Shown piece by piece: positions 9,610 to 20,500 of a DNA stretch of 64,000 nucleotides; positions within the stretch are counted from its first letter, which is position 1; every line of letters starts with the position of its first letter. The translations under genes and the position numbers were made by a program. A model generated the notes under the pieces. That model was not told where the DNA came from. It was given only the letters and a program-made list of their open reading frames with translations, and did not search any database. The stretch spans positions 55,433,341-55,497,340 of the forward strand of contig CP154955.1 in the NCBI GenBank assembly GCA_039621445.1, written 5' to 3'. Source of the stretch: Euglena gracilis (Eukaryota > Euglenida > Euglenophyceae > Euglenales).

Positions 9610-10715
9610 CCCCGACTAGTCGGCCGACTACCCACTCTAATGTACTAACGGGTCAAAACCGCCGACTTTTAAGCCCCCCCCCCTGGGAAAAATTTTTTGT
9701 CTAAACCACCTCAACGCCGGTCAAAACCCACCCAAATGCCTCCAGAACCCCCCAATCGGGGGTGAATATGCAAAAGAATTGGGGGAAAATGTCCATTTTG
9801 GGCCACTTTTGACAAAAGTACACCTCTCCCCATTGAATTTTCAATATAAGTCAAAATTTGCACAAAAAGGGTCTTATCTTTGAGGGGGGGGTGCGGGGGG
9901 GGGGCGGAGCCCCCCCCCCCCCCCCCCCCGATGCCAAAGTCAGCCACAAAAACGACTTAGCCCCCGAGCATGTTGCCAACACAGAAGGGATTTTGTTATT
10001 TGAGGGGGCGGTGCGGGGGGGGCGGAGCCCCCCCCCCCCCGCCCATGCCAAAGTGAGCCACAAAAACGACTTAGCCCCCGAGTATGTTGCCAACACAGAA
10101 GGGATTTTGGTATTTGAGGGGGGGGGGGCGGGGGGGGGGCGGAGCCCCCCCCGCCTATGCCAAAGTGAGCCACAAAAACGACTTAGCCCCCGAGTATGTT
10201 GCAAACACAGAAGGGATTTTGGTATTTGAGGGGGGGGGTGCGGGGGGGGGGGCGGAGCCCCCCCGCCTGTGCCAAAGTGAGCCACAAAAACGACTTAGCC
10301 CCCGAGTATGTTGCCAACACAGAAGGGATTTTGTTATTTGAGTCTCGGATTGGGGTGGAGGGGGGAGTTTTCTGCCTCTCGTGATGCAGAACGCAGATTG
10401 CAGATTGCATTTCTAAAGTTTTTAAAGTAAGCCCTGTTTCATCATTGCTTTTTTACCCCTCCGGACCCCCATCAAGGGCCCACCGACCCCCCACTGACCA
10501 AAGATTTCCATCTGGGGGTGTTTATTTAGGCGTAAGACATTTATTTGGACCCATCCGGACCATTTCCGGGTGATTTGGTCCCGCCACAGACCATTTTTAT
10601 GACCGCCGACTAGCCACCGACTAGTTTGCAGTGGATTTTGTTCATGGGGGGGGGCTTAAAAGTCGGCGGTTTTGACCCGTTAGTACATTAGAGTGGGTAG
10701 TCGGCCGACTAGTTG
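9606..10715. mobile_element. Inverted-repeat element enclosing a tandem array
   Basis: The left arm (9606-9681: ACTAGTCGGCCGACTACCC, TCTAATGTACTAACGGGTC, AAAACCGCCGACTTTTAAGC) returns inverted at about 10646-10715. Between the arms lie the 112-114-bp tandem array and some 300 bp of unremarkable sequence (10350-10640). No coding frame is believable. Confidence 0.6.
9880..10345. repeat. Tandem repeat, four units of 112-114 bp
   Basis: The segment GCCAAAGTGAGCCACAAAAA followed by CGACTTAGCCCCCGAG begins at about 9931, 10045, 10157 and 10269. Each unit ends in a G-tract and a C-tract flanking GCGGAG, so every unit can form a hairpin. Open frames here are repeat artefacts. Confidence 0.85.
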
Positions 10716-11377
10716 GCCGACTACCCACTCCCCCCCCCCCTGTCTCGCCGACTAGCTACCGACTAGGCCTAGTCGGTGGACCAATTGGGTAGTCGGCCGA
10801 CTAGTCGGCCGACTACCCACTACCCCCCCCCCCCAGTCTACCGCCTTGCGCCGAACCCGTGACTTTGTTAAACGGTTTTAGGTTGGAACCGGGGTTCAAA
10901 CCCGTTTCCACGTGGGAAAACGGGTTTGAACCCCGGTTCCACTTATAGAAAAAAGGAAGAGTTTTGTCCCTTTCGACCCATGAGTGGACTTGTTTGGCCG
11001 CCCGAAGTGCGGCGAGACGGTAGCGACGTCCAACAGTCCCCCAGTTTCTACACCAATGATGATCTAATCACCACATGTCCACAAAGTACTTTGGGCACTT
11101 TTTTGGCACCTTTTGTTTTTGGTCCCCCAGGTGCCGGCTTCACACCCGAACGGCGTCTGGGACACCGGTTGGGGTTGAAGCCAGAGCCCCCAGACACAGT
11201 TTGTTTGCCAGCTTTGGTACAAAAGTCAAATGGTAGATTGTTCCAGGTACGCCCCTTCAAACTCCAACCAAGCACCAAAATGGACGTTGGGCAGGTGCAA
11301 ATGTCAGCACGTGAACCAAAAACAGGGTTTCGCTCTGTGGTGGGCTTTGTTCTTTCTTTTTGCTTGCTTTCCTCCAG
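10716..11377. other. Non-coding interval before the Ca2+-ATPase exons
   Basis: It contains a second AGTCGGCCGACTAGTCGGCC palindrome block (10744-10830) similar to 8600-8700, a long palindrome at about 10888-10943 (ACCGGGGTTCAAACCCG and its complement) and a partial H1 copy (11125-11205). A 5' non-coding exon of the Ca2+-ATPase gene could lie here, but I cannot identify one. Confidence 0.4.
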
Positions 11378-11591
11378 GAAAATGGAACTCCAGGAGTTGG
11401 AATGGGAAAAGCGGAACATCATTTACAGAGATGAACTCTCTGCCCGGCTGCATATTTTGAACCGATTCATTGATGAAGTCAGAGCTCACCGCACCCACAA
11501 GGAGCGGAAGCAACAGAGTGCAACAAAGGCAGTTGAAGAGTTTGGCACTGATTTCCTGTATGAAATGTTTGAGCGCAAGGATATGGACCAG
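11378..11591 (+). CDS. Ca2+-ATPase exon 1: charged N-terminal helices
   Basis: It follows CCTCCAG at 11371-11377. From the ATG at 11382 it reads [19 protein letters not shown] and ends [13 protein letters not shown], a highly charged, probably coiled or helical segment. Assignment to the pump rests on phase: 70 codons, a GC 5' site (CAG|GCTTCT), and joining to [16 protein letters not shown] of the next exon. The family often has a short helix just before GGVEGLA. Confidence 0.55.
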
Positions 11592-14500
11592 GCTTCTGCG
11601 AAAGGGTTCGCAGTACCCCCCAGGCGGGGATCAACTGCAGCTAGTCCAAACTTGGGTGGTGAAAATCCTTGTGGACCCTCCCCCCAGGGGGTCCGCTATC
11701 AGGAATAAATCACGAGTTATTTCCAGTGACCGTTGGAATCAAAGCCAAAAACCACAGAACAAACCCCATTTCCACCAGCACAACGCCAGAGGAATTCTTG
11801 TTTCTCGTCGGGGGGGGGGGGAGGGCAGGACCAGGGGAGGGGGGTCTGGCTAGTGGCTTTGTTTGTTTTCTTTTTTGAGTGGATGGCGAAATGGGTGGCT
11901 GGTGGACCGTTTCCGGCGTCCATGAACAAAAGCCTGATGTGGACAAATTGTTGAGCCTGGGCGGCGTTGAAGGCTTGGCATCACCAACCTATGTGGATTC
12001 GAATTTGCGGCGAGGGATCAATTCATCAACATTGGAGGAACGCAAAAACAAGTTTGGCGACAATGTTCTCCCACAAAAGGAGCTGATGTCTTTCTTTGAG
12101 CATGTTATGGATGCCCTTGGTGACACGATGATGCTCATCCTGATTGGGGCTGCTGTTGTGTCACTTGTATTAGGACCACACCATTGCCTGCCCCCCCCCC
12201 CAGGTTGTGGAATGTCTGGTCAGGGTTGGGTGGTTAACCGCATTTTTTGTCTCTGGTTCATTTATCTCTGGTTCTCCTGCATTGGTTAAAAAAAACTGTA
12301 AAATAAAATTAACCAGTTTAACGAAAGCACAAAAAAACTGACCAGGTAACTGGTCAGTTTTTTTGTTATTTGCCAGGGGGGGAAAAATGCGTTTCGCATT
12401 TTTTCGCATTTTTGCGCATTTTTTGCGCATTTTTTCAAATTTTCCAAAAATGCGCATTTTTGCGCATTTTTTCGCATTTTTTGCACATTTTTTCGTTTTT
12501 TTCAGCACATTTTTTTGCTTTTTGGCACATTTTTTTGTGATTTTCCAAAATTTTCGCATTTTTTGACCATTTTTGCATTTTTTTTGCAAAAATTTGAAAT
12601 TTTTGACTTTTTTTGAAACGTACATTTTCCTCATTATTCTACATAATTTCTTCAAATTTGGTGCCATTTTTGCATGTTTTTGGGTACCCCCCCCCCTAGT
12701 CGTACGACCACCCCTCATTTATGACCACCCCCCGGTCACAGGTTGCAGGTCATGGGGGTGTTATGACCACCCCCCCCGGTCACAGGTTGCAGGTTGCGAA
12801 AAATTTAACCCCCCAAAATAAGTCCCCCCCCTGGCCGGTCCGAGCAAAAATCCATGAAATGGACCCCCCCAAAATAAGGTCCCCCCTGCCGGCGCGAAGC
12901 GCCGGATTTTTGAAAAATGGGACATTTTGGGGGGGGTAAATCTGCCATTTTGGGACAGTTTTCACACACTTCTACGACCGCCCCCTCATCTATGACCACC
13001 CCCCGGTCACAGGTTGCAGGTTATGGGGGTGTTATGACCACCCCCCCCGGTCACAGGTTGCAGGAACCCGGTCATACGACTAGGGGGGGGGGTAATTTTT
13101 GCATTTTCGTGATTTTTGCACATTTTTGCTCGTATTTTGCACATTTTTGCGCATTTTTTCCAAAAATGCGCATTTTTTGCGCATTTTTTTGCGCATTTTT
13201 GCGCATTTTTGCGCATTTTTTCCGAGGCCGGGCGAGCGCATTTCCCCCCCCCTGTATTTGGTTAAATTTAAATTATATATCTATATTTGTACATATAAAT
13301 ATATTTATCTATACATGTATTTATTCATATGTATGTACATTATACATATTTTGTCAAATTTAAATTAAACTTAAAATTTGGTTTGGAGGAATTGGTGGGG
13401 GGCAAATGCATCAAGCACGGTGACACAAGGTTTTGAAGCTCATCCCGCAGCAAGCTTTGCAGTGGGGGGGTCACAGGGGCGGGTTAGGCCTGATAACAGG
13501 GCAGTAGGAGGTGCCCCCCCCCCCCCGGCTCCCGGATCTGGCCTGGGGGGGGGGTTGTGGGCCGACCCTAGGGTCGGCCCACGGTCGCCAAAGGTCGCCA
13601 AAGGTCGCTATGGGTATTTCCTACTCAGTCTTTTTTGCATTGTAGCGCCGTAGGCAACTGTTCGGCGGCCCTAAAATTACAAAATACCTTGTGTGTGCAA
13701 CTTCTTTTGTGTGTAAGTTGCGCTAATTTGCCCAGCGCATTTTTTGACATCGACCCACCCACGACCTTTGGCGACCGTGGGCCGACCCTAGGGTCGGCCC
13801 ACAACCCCCCCCCAGGCCAGATCTACCCCCCCCCCCGGTCTGGGAAGAAGGTGACCAAATTGCGGGTCGGAGCTGACCATTGTGGGTGGGGCTGTACCTC
13901 CCCCCCCCCCCCCGCTTGGCATTGGCACAGCTTGTCGTTGACCCCCCCCCGTGTCAATGGCACTTTCCTGGAACATCAGCGTGTCAACGACAAGGGGGTG
14001 GGGAGGTTGGAACTTCAATCATTCGCACCCCCCCCCCTTTGCTAGCAGGGGCGCCGGGCGACGCGAGCGAAACCGTCTGCAGAAACAATGCCCCTGCTGA
14101 AACCGTCAGTGTTGGTCAATTTTACTAAAACCTATTTTGTCTGGGCCTGCACGCCTGTCTTCAATTTCATTCGACCAAACCCCCTGGACGGAGATATTGC
14201 CAAAAAAGTGGATTTTGTCGCCACTTGGAAAGCGATTGACCTAACACATTTTAGTGACTTGGAAATCGACCAACATTTTCCTTTTTTGTTTCATTTTTCT
14301 CTTTTTCTGAATGACCTTTTGTTCCATTTTGGGCATTTTTGGGAATAACGTGACCCCCCTCTTTATGACCCCCTTAATAGTCGGGGGGGGGTGGCGGCAA
14401 TTGGGGGGGTCCCCCATGACATGTAGGGTGAATTGAGAACCCCCAATTGTCACCCCCCTAATTGTCACCACGGGGGAGTCAAAACGATCCCTGGGGGGGG

Positions 14501-17500
14501 GTGCCGTATAAGGGGGGGGGTCAGCCACAGTGCACACAGGGGGTCACTTTATTCAGATTTCCCCGAGTTCTTCTCCAATGAAACGGAAATTCCTAAATTT
14601 AGATGATCGGATTGTATCCGTCTGTTTCAACAGTTGCCAAATCCCTCAATCAAAAGCTTCTCTTATCAGATGACCAGCAATGGCAACTGAATCTGGCCAT
14701 ATTGTACAGAATGCTTATTCTGCAGTTCCAGAAAATGAAAAGGGACATCCTAATTTCAGCCAGTTGTGGTCATCTGACTGCAAAATTTAGCCCCTGTCTG
14801 GTCCAAAACGCTTCCAGAACCCCACAGAACCAAAAATATCGAAAAAGTGGAAATCTTGAACAGACAATTCGTTAAGCACTGGCCGACCCCCCCCCCCCCG
14901 GGGGGGTGGGTGACTGGTTTTTTCGGAGTGACTGACTGGTTTTTGGCCTGGACCCCCTCCCCCCCGGGGGGGGGGGTCGGCAAAAAACCGCGAAAGTGAC
15001 CCGGCACCTTTGGCGCCGGAAAAATTTTTTGGCCTTTTTTTTTCATGTTTTTGGTCAATTTTCTTTGGATTCCAGAGTGGCCGCCCCCCCCCCCGGGGGG
15101 GGGGGGGGTAGTGACTGACTGGTTTCCAGAAAAAAGGTTACTGACTGGTTTTTCGAAAAGTGGAGTGACCCCCCTGCCCCCCGGGGTCGGTAAAAAATTG
15201 TGTGATCCTGAATGTCCAAAATTTCACTAAGGATTCCGAATCTGACCAGCAATTCAATGCCTTGGAAATCGACCGACCTAAACGGCCATAGTGGGAATTT
15301 TTTTTGTTTTTTTAAAAAAACAAAACAACGTGTTTTTTTTTTAAAAAAAAACAGTAAAAAACATCAAAAAAAAACAAATGGAAAATTTCATTGAAAAAAC
15401 TCGTCATGAAACTCCCAAACCATACTTTGAATCCTACTCGGTTCAAAAACTGCCAAAAATGGTCAAAAACATCCCAAAATGCAACAAAAATGGAATTTTA
15501 TGACTTTTCTTCATTTTTGTGGAAGGAAGTTTTTGGCAGAAATTACCAGAAGTTTCCAAAAATGATTGAAAATGTTCATTGAAAAAAATTTTCCATGGAA
15601 AACCTAGTGGCCGTTTTTTTGTTTTTTTTAAAAAAAAGCATTGTTAGAATTAAAAAAAACAAAAAAACAACGTCAAAAAAACAGGCCGGCCCACTATGTA
15701 AACGGGCGCCCTCTTGGAAATCGTTTGACCAAAGCAATTTCAGCCTGAATTCCGTTTAAGTCAGTAGAAATTCAAGACAGGCATCGGGCCCAGAAAATAG
15801 GTTTTAAACCCCCGATTTTTTTTCTAAATTCAAATCCGAAATTTCTAGATTCAACCCAAAAATTGCCCCAACCCACCCAATTTCCTTCAGCTACCCCTTT
15901 TTTCCCCATCACCATTGCTGCCAAATAAAAACCGACACAACATTTTTGTAAACCCCCCCCCAAATAATACCCCCCCCCGGGGTATTATTTTTTCGCCCGA
16001 AGTCCCGGCCCGAGGGGGGGGGTATTATTTGGGGGGGGGGTATTATTTTTCCAAAATTTTCGAAATTTTCCGAAGTCCCGTAAAACCCAAAATAGCACCC
16101 AAAACCGCCCTTTGGGGTCATTTTTTGCACTTTCTTGTGAAATTTACCATTTTTGGAGGTCAGATGAGCCAGAAAAATCCATTTTTTCCATAATTTGTTG
16201 TCAGAAATTGTTATTTTTACCTACATTTTCAGGTCAAAAATCCGGGCCTTCGGCCCGGAACAGGGGGGGGGGGGTATTATTTCGGCGGCCGAAGTCGGAC
16301 CCCAAGGGGGGGGGGGGGTATTATTTGGGGGGGGGTATTATTTGGGGGGGGGGTTTAGCTTGCTTGGGCCGTGGCACTGTTGGTAGAACAGTGTTCATTC
16401 GACCCCGTGAACAAATAATAACGATAAATCTCCCCTATCCGAATGATTAATCAACGATTTTTTTTTACATGAAGAGAAATGTGAAGCTCAGTGCATACTG
16501 GAGCCTTTCCCAGTGTATGTGAGTTCCTGACAGTGATACCCCCCCAAATATAAACCCACGGGTTTTATACAGTTGGGCGCAAATTTCAAGACCCTAGGGA
16601 GTTTTATGTTTTATTTTTGGGGGGTTTGTATTTGGGGGTTTAATCTTTTTTTCCAACTGCATGAAGTCCAAGATGGAAGTGACGTATTTGTCCCCCCAAA
16701 TTTCGTCGCAATGGAGTGTTTAAGACTCACTGTTCCGGACCCGCACACAGGGATTGTGGAGTATTCCACAGGGTGGATTGAAGGGGCTGCTATCCTCATT
16801 TCTGTCACCGTTGTGGTGCTGGTCACAGCCACAAATAACTATTCAAAAGCATTGAAGTTTGCAGAGTTGAGTGCTGAAACGTCAAAGCGCAGCTGCAACG
16901 TTCTGCGAGACGGCTGCAAGCAAACGATCGACACCACCGAGCTTGTAGTCGGGGATGTCCTGTTCTTGAATGCGGGCGATTTACTGCCAGCCGATGCAAT
17001 TCTGGTTGAGGGGGTGGAAGTGAAATGTGACGAGGCAGCTGTTACTGGCGAGTCAGATGTGGTCGACAAAGATGCTGAATTGGATCCTTTCCTGGTAGTC
17101 GCTTAAGTGGGCCTTTTTCAACCTTTCCAGCACCTACCCCGCCCGGTGTGGAGTTACTTTCTGTCCGGCTGCTCACACAGAATCCCGGTTTTCTTCCTAC
17201 AGCAAACAGTTGATATTTCTAGTTAGTGTTACTGGTAAAAAATTTTCTGGTGCAACTGGCTGCACAACAACAGATTTGTTGAAAAGGGTGTCTGTCACAA
17301 AGGACTCTGGACCAGAAAAATATTATTGCGGCATGAAAAGTTTTGCGCCGCTTTCACTGCAACAAATTTTTTTGCGCTGAGACCGAGTATTTTTTTTGAC
17401 TTTGCGGTGCAATTGCCACGGTGCACTAAACCGATGCATATCACAGGATATCAAAATTTTCCAACACTTCTTCGATATGGGCTGCCCATCCTATTTTGAT

Positions 17501-20500
17501 GCTTCCAATTGAAGTTCTAAACCCTTGGAGAACAAACACTGAATTATTTCTTTTCTTGGAATTTCCTGTTTGAGCCCAGTTTTGTTCGTTGCACTGGCTA
17601 TCCACATGCCTGCCAAAATTCTGGGTCGGGGTCGCCCAACAGGAAGCTTGCCGACCGGTTTTTTTTGATAGTTTTCACTTCTGGCATTTTTTTTGTTTCC
17701 ACTTGTTCGAGGTGTGGTCGACCCTGTCACCCAAAGCTCACCAGCTTCTGGGCTGATGCCCTCTGTCGTTTGTTCAAGCGACGCCCTGATCCCTTCATGA
17801 TTGCTGGAACAAGTGTTGTGCAAGGTGGGGGTCGTGCCCTTGTCACTGCCGTTGGGCAGAACTCATCCTCGGGCAAGCAGCTGAAGCTGACACTGGAAAG
17901 CGGTGAACAAGAAACCCCGCTGCAGGTGTGGTGCCTCCGATGAATATGGTCAACCGTTTCTCTCTTGCAGAAAAAACTGGCCTCCCTCGCCGATGACATT
18001 GGATACATGGGTGGACTGGCTGCCGCCTTGTTCATTCCTTGTTTTCCAAAACAACGGTTTCCAGCTCCGAGACGTTTTTGAATCCATGCTTTCCCGCAGG
18101 GGATGCATGTTTATTCAGTTTGCAGCAGTGATCGGTGTGAGGGACAGAAAATTCCTGTGTTTCCCACCTGGGACCACCCCAGCCTGGGATTTGAAAGGGG
18201 TTCAAGTCCCAAAAAAGATGCCCACCAAACGGGGAAGTACCTCAGCATGCGTCCACCAACCCACACTCAGTGACAATGGGGGGGGGGTCGCCCGAACCAG
18301 CAACCAGGGCGGTCCAAAGGAGCGGGAAGTTTTCCCTTTGAGAACTGCCCCTGAAGCAGGGGTGGGAATGCAAATGTGTTTTTTGGGGGTTTTTTTTTGG
18401 TATATTTTTTTTTTTGCTTTTTTTTTTTTTTTTTTTGATATTTTTGGTTTTTGCTGGAAGGATTTTTTGACCCCGATTTCCCCCCAAAACCAAAAATTTT
18501 GTTTTTTGTCAGTTTAACATTTTTTGGTCAACAAAATGCTTATTCTTATGCAAAATGGAAAATTTTCCCTGGCAGAGCTGAAAATTTTTCTAAATCCTCT
18601 CCAGTGAACATCACGGGGGAGCTGCAAAAGGATTTTACGTGCAATTTGCGGTTTTTTTGTGTTTCCTTTTTGCATTTATTGTGTCTATTTGTGTCGCTTT
18701 TTTTGAGGGTCCACGTTGCGTTCCCCGGCCCCTGCAGGGGCCGTCTTTAGGCCTAAGGGATGGCCAACGACTGATCCGGGGATCGAACGGGGTCAAAAAT
18801 CAAAAAGTAGAAAAGCGCATTTTTTTGACATTTTGGATGGATGGACGATGGTCCAAGGATGCCAGAAATCACTTTTTCCCCTGAAGTCGACCACACGTTT
18901 TTGCAAAAATACGGCATTTTTTGTCCATTTTTCCTACAAAATTTGCATTGAATGTGCTGGGACAGGAATTTTTTTTTTCCGTTGTGGACCGCCAATGACT
19001 GTCGTCCGATGATGGTGATTGTGGGCAAGGAGAGGTTGAAATAGAGACTCATTTTCAACACCCCCAAAACCCAAAGCTTCGCAAACATGGAACTCTTCAA
19101 ATGGTGTATTTTGCCTCGACCCTGTGAAAAAGAGGGTATCTCCTGTCCCAACAGGTTTTCCCCAATCAGGGCGGTCCATGGGCAAGTGTCCTTTGTTAAA
19201 ATGTGCTGAAATGGCCTAAAATGGCCTAAAGGGAAAACTTCTGTTGCATAACAATTTCCAAAGACGTTTTGGTATATGGGGGGTAGATGGTGGATTTGAC
19301 GGACGTTGGTTGAGAACGGGCCGTCGCTTAAGCCGAAAGGCACCCATTCCCGGGGAGGGTCGCCCAGCCAGCCAGCAGTTTTTTCCAGCCAGGAGCCTTT
19401 TTTCTGCCTCGGACCCCCTGAGGGATCTGGGCTTTAAGGGCGGGTGGACAGTAACAGTTTTTGTTGGTTCTCGGGGGTGCAAAAACTGGTCAAAATTGGC
19501 AAAGATGGATCGGAACAGGGCTGCCCAGGGCATAAACCCCCCAAATATAAAAACCCCCGGTTATATTTGGGGAGAAATTTCAAGACCCCCACAGGGGGTT
19601 TTATTTTTGGGGGGGTTCAATTTTACTTATTTATATATATTAATATATATATTTTGGGGTTTTTATATTTGGGGGGGTTTGGGGGGGTTTATACATGGGG
19701 GGGACCCAAACTTCTGGCGGCTTTCTGTCGTTTTTCTTTTGTCCCTCGTAGCCCTTCTGTGTTGCTTCCAATGGAAGAATACCTGTCCGGAGACTCCCTT
19801 GATGACTCGATTTCGGTCGTTTTGAGTGCTGAGGCCACTGAATCACCAACATCCGAGGAGTCAGGAGGGATGGATCTGAAGCTGATGTTTCATATTTGGG
19901 GGGCTTTATGTTTGGTCGCCAAATCAAACGCCCCAGGGGGGTTTTATATTTGGGGGGGGTTATATTTGGGGGGGTTTACTTTGGGCTATAAAATTTTTAA
20001 TTTTTTTTGCGTAATTGGCAGTTTTTTTGAGCATGATTGCAGTTTTGGTTTTTTGGTACTTGGTTCAACCCCCAGTTGGGTCCAGCCAGGGTACTCCTGG
20101 GGTGGAGGGCGGGGATCAGCCAGCAGCTTTTTTTCCACACAGTCCATATATTCCAGCCTCTGATCTGGATTCCAGCCTCTGATCTGGATCCACATATGGG
20201 ATTATTATGTGAATTTTGCCATAGGAGCTTGGTGGCAAAGTCTGTAAAAATAAGGAAAAATGCACTGGATTGAAATGGGCAACACAGGCAATTATCTTCA
20301 CACAAGTGGGCGTTAAATATGTTTGTTCATTCCTTAGAGGGAAGGGTTTGAAGGCTGAGAGGGGGGTGGCTGAGATGGTCAGGGATTATGGATTAGGAGA
20401 CGTAATATTTTCAAAAAATCCTCCACCAGGGCGTCACTTGAGGACCTCTGATCTGGACCCAGGGGGGTCTAACATTGACTAGAAATGATTCATTTGATAT

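Larger units (their letters stand above)
12167..16716 (+). other. Ca2+-ATPase intron 2 (~4.55 kb)
   Basis: The largest intron. Contents: TTTTTTGCGCA low-complexity tracts (12370-12600 and 13090-13240), GGTCACAGGTTGCAGG palindromic blocks (12690-13080), a 57-bp AT-rich patch (13260-13375), GGGCCGACCCTAGGGTCGGC inverted blocks (13510-13810), a GACTGACTGGTTT element (about 14880-15195), poly-T/poly-A pairs (15290-15670) and GGTATTATTT elements (15945-16350). I see no nested gene. Confidence 0.6.

Noticed and set aside
9711-10410. Gly/Pro-rich ORFs
   Set aside because: They are translations of the G-tract/C-tract tandem array; both strands are equally open.
11378-11591. Separate gene upstream of the pump
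   Set aside because: Phase, splice signal and sequence join naturally to exon 2, so it is more simply the pump's N-terminus, though confidence is moderate.
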